Below are positions 11,771 through 23,879 of a stretch of 64,000 nucleotides of DNA, in pieces. Source of the stretch: Cunninghamia lanceolata (taxonomy: Eukaryota > Streptophyta > Pinopsida > Cupressales > Cupressaceae); NCBI GenBank assembly GCA_027924645.1, contig BSBN01000252.1, forward strand, positions 1,612,001 through 1,676,000. The letters run 5' to 3'. Position 1 is the stretch's first letter. Every line of letters starts with the position of its first letter. Made by a program: the position numbers and the translations under genes. The notes beneath the pieces are model-generated. The model had not been told where the DNA came from. It saw only the letters and a list, made by a program, of their open reading frames with translations, and did not search any database.

Positions 11771-12440
11771 AATTTCTTCCACAGCATCCTTTCCTTCTTC
11801 ACCATGATGAATGATTTGATAATCTTAGATCCACTATCCTGCAAAGACACAAGAGGAACAAGAAAGACTTAAACAACATGACTTGCTCTTAGGAAAATGA
11901 TAGACTTTAGTTTGAAACTTGACACAATACAAAATTTTTGTATGGGAAGAAGTACAACAAATGGTATGTTGGAAGTCCCACTTGATTCAAACTCTAAGTC
12001 TGTTTTACCTTTGATAGGAGTTTTCCCTGGCATGTATGAATACTTGCCCCGACCTCATGTTTGCAGCCCTATCATTCCGAGGCTTGAGAGTGCAGAGTTT
12101 CACCTTCAACTGAACTTTGATTGGACAATTTCAAATTAAGGTCGGCCTTAAATCTGAAAATACAAAGAACTAACACCCAATAGTTTTTTGAGAGCTTTCC
12201 GAAAATGTAAAGAAATGAGATTAATTTATAAAAGTGCAGCCTTTAGAGCGAATTTATAAAAAACACCAAAATCACAATTATTCATTCAAATTTGATCATA
12301 GAAGGCTGAAAATTGTACTGTAGCTTCCTTGAATTAATCTACAATTTCTCTCAAAAAAATCACAGAAATTTCTTCAACGATTTGCAAGATGTGGGCAATT
12401 CATTAGAATTAAGATTTCACCCACTTATGCCTACATCGGA
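11771..12440. other. Internal region of a minus-strand Copia-like element, decayed
   Basis: Lies on the inner side of the minus-strand primer-binding site at 12441. An 80-codon frame at 11897-12139 (+) is open but unrecognised. No intact gag or pol can be read. Confidence 0.25.
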
Positions 12441-12452
12441 GCTTGGATACCA
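12441..12452 (-). other. Primer-binding site (initiator tRNA-Met type), minus strand
   Basis: The minus strand reads TGGTATCCAAGC, close to the TGGTATCAGAGC-type site used by most plant Copia elements. It lies 2 nt inside the presumed LTR end (TTACA) at 12455. The primer type is established knowledge; the assignment rests on the match and position. Confidence 0.6.
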
Positions 12453-12454
12453 TT

Positions 12455-12804
12455 TGTAATGAATTTACTATATTATTGAAGTAGAGTCACAGAAATAGAA
12501 CACAATATGATGGAAAATAGAGCAGACTATTGAGCATATAGCCAAGCCACTTTGAGGGGACAACCTCTACTACCCTATAATAAGAATAGAATTCTTAATG
12601 TGATAATATGGGAGAGCCTTGCTCATCCTCATTTATAGACATAATTAGGTAGGGTCACACCCCTTTGTCCTAATTAGGTTGGCCTAAAAAAACAACTAAC
12701 TAATGAATGCAAATATAATTGTTAAGCTTTTCATAAGTTGGTCCACACATATCTCAATACACACCATAGGCTAAGGGCGTAGCATATACTTAGGACAATC
12801 AACA
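12455..12804 (-). mobile_element. Probable 350-bp LTR of a minus-strand Copia-like element
   Basis: Read on the minus strand it begins TGTTGATTGTCC and ends AATTCATTACA directly before the primer-binding site. It contains a TATA-like CTATAAATGAGG near 12630. The inner edge is well supported by the PBS; the outer edge at 12804 is chosen from the TGTTG start and could be wrong. The second LTR was not found. Confidence 0.45.
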
Positions 12805-15119
12805 TAATGTCAACCTAATGTTGCTGATGCAAATATGGAAATGACTTCCATCTTGCAAAATATTATAAGAATATTGGCAAAAACAATGGTATTCACAATC
12901 CCTATTTGAAGAGTGATTTGGTTAGGCTTCTTCACAGTACGGAGAAACAACAAGAAAAAATTTAACTTGTGAGCAAATGTGTTGAATACATGTAAATTGT
13001 AATTTTGCAACATGAAAAAAGACTAGGGGCAATAGGAGAATTAAAAAATGCCAAATGAAGAATTGTTTAAATGTTACAAGAGCAAGTTGAGGTCAAAAAA
13101 GAGTAGCAGGGGCACCGAGAGTATGCTAAAGAGGCTCCTCATCCCAAACGCCAGGTTGTGCATGTGGAAATCTCAATTGAAGCAACTAATAAGGGATTTA
13201 ATGTTTGGCACACTCCTCATTAGAGGCTCAGGCCATTGGCAGTACAGATCAACCCAAGTTGACCTCATAGCATGGTTCAGGATGAAACAAATGCAGCTAA
13301 CCCACCTCCACAGTCCCTCATTAACTAGATGCAAGATAGGATAAACGAATTTTGGTTGTTTGATCTAGGCTTGAAAAAATACATTTTTCATTCATATGTA
13401 TTATGTGACCTGAAAAAATTATAACCTGACCTAGCAATACAGTGGTGGATATTATCAAATGTAATATACATTTACAATACAGTAATATACAGTATGGAAT
13501 ATTAAGGAGGTCAAATAGAAGTTTGGTGTTTGAGTAATACACTGATTTTGTAGCCCTCCCTTTTATTGGTACAAATCTTAACTGAACACAGTCTCCCCAA
13601 AAAGTCTACTCAGGTGTGCCATTGTTATGGCTCATGATCCCAAAGGTCTCCCCAACGAAATAATCCTTTTCTAGATAGCCTTTTCTGGGAAAAATAGGCA
13701 ACAGACTAACCTGGCGTCTTGGGAAATGGATAATCCAAATCAGCGTTGAAGCTAAATTCTAAGGACTGATAAAATTACCAATGGAGAGAAACTGAAACAA
13801 CCTACAAAGATGCCCACATGCTTTGAATGGACCTGAACCAGAAATTGTTAAAGTCATAGCATTACTAGTATTGTCACAAAGCATGAGTGGGCCTTTGATT
13901 TTTAAGTATTGTGAGTAGCTTGAATTTGATAATGGAAAATAAACTATCATGGTATACCACCTTTGACTGTTCTAAGTCTGACAACCCATTTTGCTAGCAT
14001 GAAGAAGATTTGAACATTTGGAGGTATATACTTGGGATTCCCAACCTGCTGTGATCCCTTGGGGTTGTGCAAATATCCCAGTCCACCAAAGAAATACTTT
14101 TCTTCCCACTTTGGGGCTATATGTCTTGCTGCTATGATTTTATCAACAATTTTAACCTTCCAAGCAAAAGGGAGATCAAGGCTACTCCAAACTTGACTAC
14201 TCTCCTTGAATCAAACCATCATCCACTTCCATTGATTAACAATAGACATTTGACTACCAAAGGGGATCTGAAAGTAGCAGATGATTTCACTTCTGTTTAT
14301 AAGCTTCTATCCTTGATTCAACCAGTTTGGCAGCCCTTATTTATGGTCAGGAAAACCTTTGTTTTTTGTAACTAACTATTGCTCTAGCAACTTTTGCAAA
14401 GTGGCTAGACACAAAATAGCACCTTGAACAGATTGACAAGTTGATCTAAACATTAAAGCAAATTATCAGAAAAATGAGTATTAAGTAGCTGGGTAGCCTG
14501 GTAGTGAGATTTCTATCATATGTCCTTGCACTCTTGCTGTGTGCAACAAATTTTCAAGTGCATCTGCTGAAATCATGTAAAGAAAAGGTGCAAATAGATG
14601 CACACATTGAATAGATCTCTTTGATTGAATAGTATGTTAGCATTTTAATTTGCACCTTTCAACGCAACACAAAGTAAAGGAAATGACATTTCCTTCCTTA
14701 GAAAACTAAAGAATTGGATCTAGAACTAATTTGAATTTCAGCATGCAAAGAAGAGAAACAAAAAGCAAACCTGTCTTTTTGTTCCCAGGGCCTAGGACAC
14801 AAGGTGAATCAACACTTCTGCACTACATGAGGTTTTCTGTTTTTCACTAATGCAGACCTAAACAGTAAGCAGATACTTACACCTTTTGGCTAAAAGCAGA
14901 AACTAAAGGTGTAAGTACATACAAGGACACAAACACTTAGGCAAATTAAACTAAGGAATTGCATACAAAGCCACAATCACCAACTTAGAGTAAACTTGCA
15001 AAGCAAAGCCTACAACTCACCAAAAGACATTCAATTTACCTAAGTACACATAAGATATCACAACACAAAGCGTTGAACAATAATTTCAGCAGAAAGTAGG
15101 CATAAACATTGAAAACTAA
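12805..15119. other. Gene-poor stretch with faint retroelement coding traces
   Basis: Around 13080-13350 two shifted frames give basic, gag-like peptide that ends in a PPPQSLIN-type stretch, suggesting a frameshifted gag fragment. Nothing else is codable. 14880-15120 is rich in CAAAGC and ACACAAA words. Confidence 0.2.
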
Positions 15120-15560
15120 GTGCAAATAACATTTATTTATAAGCATTTACAATGTTTTGCATGAGAAATAATAAAAAAATTCACTAATATTTCTACATTA
15201 TGGGTAGTTTGCTTGCACACAAAGCAAACATGTTATACAATTTTGTCCACAAATTCCAAACCCTAAATAGATTTCTAATAAGGATAACTATCAACTAAAA
15301 ATAGACCTAGAAGGTCATCTAAAATAGTTGATCTATAAATAGGCATTCTAAAAATAGATTTCCTAGAAGATGATTATCTTCCAAAAAATGGTGATGGCTA
15401 AAAATAGCATGAGCTATAAATAGCTTGGGCTAGAAGTAGCCAATTTGACACTGGGCTCTTGATGATGATTTTGATAAAGCTTGTTTGTTTTGTCCATGGC
15501 GGATCCTCTAAAGAAGCCTTGAAACCTGACAACCAATCTTGGTGACCTGGGTTAGATTCC
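15120..15560. repeat. Second copy of the dispersed element segment (partner at 9960-10400)
   Basis: Same order of landmarks as the first copy: ACATTTATTTATAA, AATAATAAAAAA, repeated CTAAAAATAG, CTATAAATAG, TTTGACA. As in the first copy, a word array follows to the right. Confidence 0.5.
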
Positions 15561-15779
15561 TTCCTTGGAAACTTATGCAGTTTGGTGCCTTGCACTTGGA
15601 TCCTGTCCATGATGAAGACTAGTGTTGATCCTTAGGCAATTGTGATGGAGCTTGTGGAATTTGTCATCAATGACCAACAAAATGCCGAGGAAGCCTACTT
15701 TAATAGTGTCCTTTTGTGTTTTGAAAATGAAACCTTGACTTTGATGTATGGAAGGGATGCTTTTTGGCCTTCATTCATG

Positions 15780-16680
15780 ATTTCAACTTGCTTTCTAACA
15801 TCCAACCCCTCATAGGCGTACCTGGGGAACTTAGAAGCACTTTATCCTATGTTTTTGCATTGACAACTTGACACAAGGAGGTCCATGGGCATGCCTAACA
15901 CTTATATGCACTTTTCCTTATATTTTTCATTTGACAACTTGACACAAGGAGGTGTACGAGTGTGCTAGAGAGCATGAGTGCACTTTTGACATGTACAATC
16001 ATTGACAAATTTAACACAAGGAGCCTCACGAGCATGCTTGGGCAACTTAGAGCACTTTTTGATATAATTTTTAATTGACAATCACTCCTTTGGGGGCATG
16101 TCTAGGCATGGCAGGGCATGTCTACGCATGGCAGTGCACTTTGTTATGATTTTACTTTGATAATTAGATGTATAAATCATCCGACATGTGCCTAGCCACT
16201 TAAGTGTCAAAATGTCACTTTTGTTTTAATTCTTCATTGACATTTACCACTTAAGTGAAAAAAGTATCTTTTGGGTCACTTCAATGATTTTCATATTCTA
16301 ATTTGTCATTGACATTACATTTTTTCGCTTAAACTCACCTTTTGTTCTAATTTTAACTTGACATTGCTAGTTAAGCACTTTTTCATAATTGAATTTCACT
16401 TAAGTGAATGAGGTGTGCTTTTGTGGTCTCATTGCACTTTTGTGATGTTTGAAATTTCAGTTAAGTCAGTTTCGTAAGTTCTAATTTAAAGTGGACTTGT
16501 TGTAGCTCTTCCACTTTACACTTAAGTGACTAAAAGTGCATCTTTTGACCTACTATGACCTTTTTCACCCTCAAAATAACTTATTTGACCTGTTAAGTGG
16601 CAAGCCCTTATTCCACTTGAAATTCACTCAAAAGTGACATTTCTCCTCATTGGCACATCCCTGGGCATTTGGCAAACAAT
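15780..16680. repeat. Dispersed-word array: GACACAAGGAGG / GGCATG words, then CACTTAAGTG words
   Basis: The left half repeats TTGACAACTTGACACAAGGAGG with variants of GGGCATGCCTA. The right half repeats CACTTAAGTG, CTTAAGTGA and TTAAGTG with CACTTTTG. CTTAAG is palindromic. No ORF of note. It occupies the same place relative to the 15120 copy as the GTGCAC array does to the 9960 copy. Confidence 0.6.
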
Positions 16681-17380
16681 TTTGAGTGTTTCTGACCTTT
16701 GAGTATGGCATTTTCTCTTTTTGGTGTGTTCCAAATCACTTGTGTACGTATTCCCAACTTGAATTTCTTTCAAGTACCTTTTCCTTTGTCAAGACATATC
16801 TCCGAAACCCTAATGAACATTTGTTTGCCTTTCCTCATATCCAAATTTGTTGTATCGACCTTATCTAATGTACTAGAAATACTCCTCTTGTAGGCCTTAC
16901 AAAGATGTTAGCTAAATTGATGACCACCACATTGATGACCATAAAAAACAAGGACTTAGATTTGACATGCGAACGAGAAATGAATGAATTGTGGCTTAAA
17001 ATATTATTTAACTCTTTAACACAATTTTTTTTTATATGGGTAACAACATAGTATCAATCGAAAACATTGTTCACACTTAACCCATGCATAGTGAAAGATA
17101 AAAGTAAAAGATCTTTTACTTATATTTTTTTTCATAAATAAATTTTATAAATATGGTACAATAGTACCTCAAAAATAAGCCAAAGGATTATAATGTGGAG
17201 AGACAAATTGACAAGTGGGAATGTTAGTATGAGCAAAGAATGAGATGAGAGAAGAGGCTTGTCTATCTCAAGAGGAGATGGCAGCCTTATATTATTGAGG
17301 AACGTCTAATAATAGATGACAATTACAAAGGCTATAAAGATGCCAATTACAAAAGAGAAGAAACAAAAAGACAAGTGTAA
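16681..17380. other. No gene seen; flank of a solo LTR
   Basis: Two overlapping 60-codon frames at 16686-16893 have no motif. 17220-17380 resembles the R/U5 part of plant LTRs in composition but cannot be assigned. Confidence 0.25.
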
Positions 17381-17559
17381 TATTATGTTGGGTGAATATT
17401 TTGTCGTTTAGCTAACTAATGACAAAATGGTTATATCAACCACAGTGTGATGAGATAAATCTCTCCTCTCAGCAAGGGGAGGTTCCCTTTTAACTATTAC
17501 AAACTTCTTTACACTAAATACTAGCTTTGGGGGTGTGTTACATTCATCCTTTTCTCTTC

Positions 17560-18170
17560 TTTCAGAAAAGATGTTTACAATGTTTCACGGTAATATTCAA
17601 TAATGCTTCTACACTTAAACAATAATCAACAATATTCTTGTAAGTTGAAGCACAAAGTCTTTTAACTTACTTCACAAAAAGTTTCACGAACCAAGTGAAT
17701 AATCTCAAGTACAAAGTCTTCAAATTATCCTCAGAAAGATTTTAAAAGTAACCGTATCACTAGTTGGAGCACAAAGTATGTCAACTAACAACACCACTGA
17801 TTCACGCGAATGTGATTGAAAATCATAGCACAAAGTCTACAAGTTCTCAACACGATTCATATACAAAGTGAAAAACTACAAGCTCAAAGTCTTTATAATC
17901 CTTCACCAAGAAACACTTTCAACACACATAGATTCAAGGAAATAATATAACACAAAGTTTATATAACTTATCTTGAACGTCCTCCAATCATGATAACTAA
18001 GCACCACTTTATCCAATCAATCAACAAGAGAAATCAGCAAAAATGCCATATGTACATCCTCACTCATACAAATTCGATTCAACACAAAGTTTGATATCAA
18101 AACTCGCCTTCTTTATTGATTGGAATTGATCATACAATTTGAACACAAAGTTTCAAAGTTGAGTCACAAT
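17560..18170. repeat. ACAAAGTCTT word tract in the downstream part of the solo LTR
   Basis: About eight to ten copies of CACAAAGTCTT, ACAAAGTTT and related words at 40-80-bp spacing, on the transcribed side of the TATA box. No ORF. Confidence 0.6.
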
Positions 18171-18227
18171 TTGGGCAGCACTTTGTTGCATAAGATTAAA
18201 GATAATATTTACAATAGAGGCCCTCTT

Positions 18228-18235
18228 TATTTATA
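18228..18235 (-). promoter_or_regulatory. TATA box of the 17386-20327 solo LTR
   Basis: TATAAATA on the minus strand within CCCTATAAATAAAG. About 2.1 kb from the LTR start and 0.84 kb from its end. Confidence 0.5.
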
Positions 18236-18897
18236 GGGAGAGGCCTAGAGCGAAAATAGGAAAATCTAACTACTTTGACTTATTCAACAAAAGAGTCCTA
18301 TTTGACTTAGGACTTCTTTTGTCTCACATGTAATTATATTTCGGAAAAATACATGTGAATATGTCCAAAACAAAATACAAATTGCATATACAAAACTGAA
18401 AATAAACTAAGGCACAAAGAAGAATATCAGCTGCCACCGTCATTCTTCATTGTAACTGCTATTAAAAGGTAAGACTGCAGATTGCATATCTGATTTCTGT
18501 CCATCACCACTATCAACACTCTTCAGAAAATTGTGATACATGGCCAATCTCTGTATCTCTAATGTCATCGACATTAGAAGTAACTGAGGTGATTGGAAAA
18601 ACACCTTGATGTTTGTACTTCATGATTTTTGCTTTGGATGGAGATGGCTCCGACATTAGCTCTGAAAAGAACTCTGAGATTGATATTTACGACGAACACT
18701 TGCTGAGAACTGCAAAAGGCCATGATCTCGCAGTTAGGGGAAAAATGGATAAACTGGGATAACCGCAATTCGATGATCATGGACAAGAAAGCATGCGTTG
18801 AAGGACTTGAGGGTGCGCAAATCGAGGCAAAGGCGAAAGCGGGTTAACAGGCTTTAGAAAATAAGTTTTTCCAGTGTTAGGGAAAAATTCGGGAAAA

Positions 18898-20070
18898 CAT
18901 GCATGATCGGTCAAAACGACCGCTCCTGCATGTTGGAACATTCATACGTGTAAAGGCGGTTGTTTTCGCTGCTCATAAATGTAATCACAATTGTAGGGAC
19001 ACATGCATGGTCGGCAATTTCGACGACCATTGCATATTACAGGAAAAATGTGTATGTTGAAGCGGGGAATTTCACCGACGTTATAGATACTAAGGAAATT
19101 TGAAGTTCATGTGTCAAGGCGGCGAAAAACGCTGACACTGCATACTGGAGAAGTTATAAGTGCTTGGGCGGGTGATTTCACCGTCCCTGCAAGCGGGGTA
19201 CCTCAATTCTTGTGTAAGGGCGGCGGAAAACTCCGCCGTCGCATGTAGGTATACCAAGGTTTTCGTGTAAGGGCGGCGGAAAACGCTGCCTTTACACCTT
19301 GCCTTTTGGTAAGGGTTAAAAGATTTGGGCGGCGAAACCGCTGACACTCATATGGAATAAGACTTAGGGCACAAAGATTGGTTCATTTTGAGGACATATT
19401 TGACATGAAAAACGAACCAAGATTAAACAAAAATGACCAAAACAATCAAGAAAACAATCATTCGACGAAAACTTATAACAAAATTCAAACAAAGTAAAGC
19501 CATTCAAACCATTATACTGACGGGAACCCTAGGAAAGAAAATAAAAACAGTTAAAAGATTTACCTGTCCAAACGGTGGAAACCCTAAGTTCAATGGTGGT
19601 GAATTTAGTTGAATCCGAGATTGGCACAATCGAAGGGCGCGAAGAGAGTCCAGAGACTAGCTAGGAGGTAAAACAAAACGAAATGACAAAAGAAAACCCT
19701 CGAAAGACATTAAAACTTGAAAACCAAACTTTAATATTCGGCACGAGTGGCCATTAATGGCACTTGAAGTTCAAGATCTTGGAGATCTTGATTGGGCGGC
19801 AATTTCGCCCGACCTCGCACATATCAACAAAAACGCAAAAGCGGCAAAAACCACCGACTTTGCATGCGAAGACAGTTTTAATGAGAACATGTAGTAGCGG
19901 CTAAAACTGCCGCTCGGACATGTAGAAATGGAAAATCATGCAAAAGTGGTAAACAGTGCCGCCTTTACACATAATAAACAAAAGATATGTAAAGTCGGCA
20001 ATTTTTACTGACATTACATATGAAGACAAAAAGATGTGTAATAGCGGCAAATTTGGCCGACTTTACATGT
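18898..20070. repeat. Array of about 15 GC-rich stem-loops in the LTR U3
   Basis: Each unit of about 35 nt has a CGGC-type arm, an A/T-rich loop (AAAA, AATTT), and a GCCG-type arm, often extended by outer arms such as TGTAAA/TTTACA or TGCATG/CATTGCA. One clear unit is 19221-19238: CGGCGGA-AAAC-TCCGCCG. Another near 20043-20060 is CGGC-AAATTTG-GCCG inside TGTAA/TTACA. Units are spaced about 40-80 bp apart and differ from each other, so this is neither a CRISPR array nor a simple tandem repeat. Confidence 0.75.
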
Positions 20071-20332
20071 CTAGACTCAAAAATTTACTAACACCTGAAA
20101 AATGACTAGAATTGACATTTTGATTCAGTTTACAACTTAATCGATTTTCGCAAATATCGAGGAACCGATTCAAGGGAATGTTGCAAACTAGTTTAGGATG
20201 TCAAACGACTTCGCAAGAGACCAAGAGAATCTTGTCTCGATTTGCGAACTTAGAGTGTAGATCACGAAACGGACAAGTTTCGTGGGGGTTGTCTACAAAA
20301 ACGAGCATAGCTGATTTGAGAACAACATATTA

Positions 20333-20526
20333 GTTACATTATTTGTCATTGTTCTAATATAGTACTAATATTGGATGTGTCACATTCTCCCTACTTCAAA
20401 CAAATGATCAAAGATGCAATGTTTGTTGGTTCCTCATTTACCCCTTGGAGAACATAAACTACACACTACCCTCAATAAAGAATATTCTAAGGTGAATTTG
20501 GTGATGGAGGCAGGAGGCAGACTTGG
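20333..20526 (+). other. Flank between solo LTR and hAT coding sequence
   Basis: Probably 5' part or intron of the hAT element into which the LTR fell. No clear coding sequence before 20527. Confidence 0.3.
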
Positions 20527-21930
20527 ATGAAGACGGGCTGCTCTTTTGTCATGGATAGGTGGATTGATATTAGACATCGGCCATTCATCAATATCATGGT
20601 CACATCTACAACCGACTCTTATTTTCTTAGAGCTATTGATTGTTCAGGGAAGCACAAGGATGCAAATTTCCAATTTTAGATTTTGAAAGAGGCCATTAAG
20701 GAGTTTGGGGTCTCAAATGTTGTACAGGTGGTCATTGATTTAGCACATGTGTGCAAATTAGTTGGCATGATGGTGGAAGGTGCTTACAAGCACATCTTTT
20801 GGACCCTATGTTGTGTTCATGCGTTGAACAACACATTGAAAGACATAGGGAAGATAGATTGGGTGAAACAAGTGGTGGTAGAAGGTAGTGATATTCAGAT
20901 GTTTATTTGCAACCACCACACCTCACTTGCTTACTTTAGGATTTTTTCGAGGAAGGAATTCCTCAAACCTGTGCAGACTAGATATGCTAGTTATTTCATT
21001 TTGTTAGAAAGGATGCTTGAGGTGAAGGAGGCTCTAGAATTGATGATGGTTAATCTAGAGTGGGGTAGATGGCCTGATGCAAACACTACTGAGGGGAAGT
21101 TGTGAAACAAAAGATCCTTGATGACGATTGGTGGTCCACTCTGAAGTAAGATAATTCTGATTTTTTAAAGTAAATTATTAATTTATTAATATTATAGAGT
21201 TTTTAACTTGATAATATTATTCATTTTTGTATTAGCATTCACTTTTTGTCATTTGAGTCTTATAATATTATTGTTTTGTGAAATTTTTGTTTGCAGATAT
21301 GTTTGCTCTTTCATCTCACCTATTCTAGATGTCATTAGATATGCTGATACAAACTCTCCTAGTCTTGGAGGGATTTATGATATGTTTGACAGCATGCTTG
21401 GGCAGATAAAGCAAGTAATTTATAACAGGGATTTTAATTTGGGATTATATGAGGAGCATCTCAAGCCCATTGTGATGCAGCGGTGGAACACCATAAACAC
21501 CCGCTTCATGTGGCAGCCTTTGCTCCAAAATCTCAAATGGTATGTACCAAGAAGTGGGAGAGTGCCTACTTGTGATGATGAGGAGGTGAAAGAAGGGTTA
21601 ACGATGGCCTTTTGAAAGATTTATTCAAGTGAAGATTTAGTTTTACTTCGAACTTGCTAATCTTCACGGTCCAACATTTGGCAAACCAAAGGCGAAGATG
21701 GATAGAGCTACATTAGCTCAATCCAACCCTATTGGATGGTGACAATGGCATTGCAAGGATATACCAGAGTTAAGGATGCTTGCCATCTCCTCTTTTCAGA
21801 GGTTGCTAGTTCCATTTCTGTAGAGAGGAATTGGTCCACATAGAGCTTCATCCACTCTATCAAGAGGAATTAGGCTTACCTCTTGGCGAATGGAGAAGTT
21901 GGTTGTTGTGCACAGTGCTTTGTGACTTAA
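20527..21930 (+). pseudogene. hAT-family transposase pseudogene (DUF659 to C-terminal dimerisation region)
   Basis: 20527-21105 reads as the DUF659-type core of plant hAT transposases, including GCSFVMDRW, VVQVVIDLA, HIFWTLCCVHALN and FLKPVQTRYA, with a TAG at 20677-20679. A one-base shift in GAGGGG near 21095 moves the frame to VVKQKILDDDWW. A canonical intron follows, GT at 21146 to AG at 21296 (151 bp), joining codons ...STLK to YVCSFISP. The tail near 21800-21860 shows SVERNWST then a TAG, then SFIHSIKRN, the hAT dimerisation motif. hAT transposases cut and paste DNA in the nucleus; this copy is dead. Its last part lies 3.5 kb further on, beyond an LTR insertion. Confidence 0.85.
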
Positions 21931-22810
21931 GGATCGATAGACGTGTTAATGTGTTTTTTATGCACATGCAAACTCAGAATAAAATACCAAGGTATTCTAT
22001 CCTCTCTTGAACAAAGTCTCTCAAAGGCTAAACTATGTGATCCAGTGAGACAACTCCAAGGTTCCAGATGTCAGGTCTTGACAATATGTTGGATATAGAC
22101 TTTGTATAGATATATGATGTGATTTTGCTGTAAACACAAAGGGACTTACGCTGAAATTACTTCCTGATTTATTACTCCTTTTCATGGAAAGAAACCTCCT
22201 AGTTCCACTCTACAAAGAAAATGCAAAAAGGTCAAGGGTTTAGAGAGAATCTATGCTACTTCTAAGGACAATGAGACAATAAACAATGCCAAGATAGACA
22301 AATTCCTTATAACAAGCTCCACTTCGCCATGATGAATTCAACAACTACGTAGAACAAGTGCAATCTCCCAAGGATGACTAAGGATTTTCATATTGCAAAC
22401 ACATATTCAAGTACCCACAGCTAGCACAACTCAAACAAGCATCAACAATCAAACTATTGCAATAAGTTGAGGTTTAGGCTAACTTTGCACAATGACTTGC
22501 CAGCGACAAACCATCAAAAGTATGAACCTAGGAATTCATCAAATATCTTCACCATGCATTCACTATATCAATGATCTTTCTAATCTACTCTACTTCTATT
22601 TGGAAACACATCTCAATCATCTTCAAGAAATAAGAAACCATGCTACATTCCAAAACAACACAATTGTCACCAAGCTTCAATGAGAAATGTATTAATCTTG
22701 GAAGTAATTACAACAATTTCAAGTTCTCTCCAACAACTTTTGAAGAGCTTCCTCTACTCCTACAACACTCTAATCTAATGTATGATATCTACAAATGAGG
22801 CGAATGAGCC

Positions 22811-22818
22811 TTTTTATA
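22811..22818 (-). promoter_or_regulatory. TATA box of the 21944-25457 solo LTR
   Basis: TATAAAAA on the minus strand (ACTATAAAAAGGCTC), the best TATA match in this LTR. Confidence 0.5.
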
Positions 22819-23351
22819 GTCTTCAAAATACAATAAAGGGCCAAGATTGATTTGAGCAACCAATAGCCAAGATTTTGCCACATCGGCAATTAGTTACAAC
22901 AACCAACTATTTTTAGCAAAAAGTAAAAGTCGACACAACCCATGTACATAAAAACCCAAAGGCAATGAAGACACGTTTCCCAAGGTGATAAGCATGACAT
23001 GTTGGAATCTCTGGGAATCTTCTAGATAGGGCATCCTCTTTTTCTTGGACTCTGTTGCAGGTACATTGAACATGGACAAGTGACATGGCGAGCTTTGATT
23101 GATCGATGATGTATAAATGCCACTTGAGCATTTCTTGAGCAAATTTGCTTGATTTTCAATATTTTTCCAATTTCTTGATGCTTTTCCCAAATTTTATCTT
23201 CCTTCTTGGACGAGTCTTTGAACTTGAATTTTCACTTCTGGAACTATTTCTTCTCAAATGTGGAATTTGGGAATTTGTCCTTGTTCTTCACTACTTGTTG
23301 TCCTTGCATTTCTGTAATTTGTGGATTTTCTTGATAATCTTGCTCATTCAA

Positions 23352-23726
23352 CTAACTTTTCTTGTGATGCTTGTATAGAAGTCTTGCTTTGGATGTTGAA
23401 GTAGAGGAGATGACTTGGGCGTGAATTCTTGGAGTAGACCTCATGATGTTTCCTCTTAATCTTCTTCTGGTGCATGAAATGGGAAGCTCTTGAAAGTGGA
23501 AGTAGTCTTCTGGATTCTCAGATGGTGAAACTCGCAAGATGGATGATGAAACTCTTCTCTCACTCCGGCGATGAACTTCTTCTCTGGAAGCAGGATGATA
23601 GTGAACTAGATGAAGTGCAGTGCCTTCTTGGGATACAAGGTGGATGAGCTTGATGATGTCTTGATCCTTTGGATGCTCGTCTTCTTTGGTTGGGTAGCTC
23701 ACCTCCGGATTCTCCAATATCTGCAA
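23352..23726 (-). CDS. Short unrecognised ORF inside the solo LTR
   Basis: A 124-codon frame, hydrophilic, rich in Ser, Arg and His, with no motif I know. It is preceded on its strand by TCATCTTGCAG, a splice-acceptor-like sequence, as is the large ORF at 972-2939. It lies between the word array and the TATA box. A chance ORF is quite possible. Confidence 0.2.
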   Translation of the reverse strand: MQILENPEVSYPTKEDEHPKDQDIIKLIHLVSQEGTALHLVHYHPASREEVHRRSERRVSSSILRVSPSENPEDYFHFQELPISCTRRRLRGNIMRSTPRIHAQVISSTSTSKARLLYKHHKKS

Positions 23727-23879
23727 GATGAAAATTAACGAGTCATAGTATTTGATAACATCAACTTAAGTTCATTAATACATGTGAGAAATTGAAAGAT
23801 ATCGTTGAATTTCACAAAATCTCCAAAACATGAGGGTGGATTTTATTGAAGGCAAAGTGAATGTCGGAATTTCCACTTG

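Larger units (their letters stand above)
17386..20327 (-). mobile_element. Solo LTR, 2.94 kb, minus strand
   Basis: Flanked by a perfect 5-bp direct duplication, TATTA at 17381-17385 and 20328-20332. Ends are TGTTGGGTGA on the left and GAACAACA on the right, giving TG...CA termini. No internal terminal repeat is seen, which argues for a solo LTR left by recombination. On the minus strand the order is U3 tip with a hairpin (CACGAAAC-GGACAA-GTTTCGTG near 20267), stem-loop array 18898-20070, TATA box 18228-18235, then an ACAAAGT word tract 17560-18170. Confidence 0.75.

Noticed and set aside
20683..21105. A 140-aa host gene
   Set aside because: The sequence is the DUF659-type core of a hAT transposase, continued across stops and an intron on both sides.
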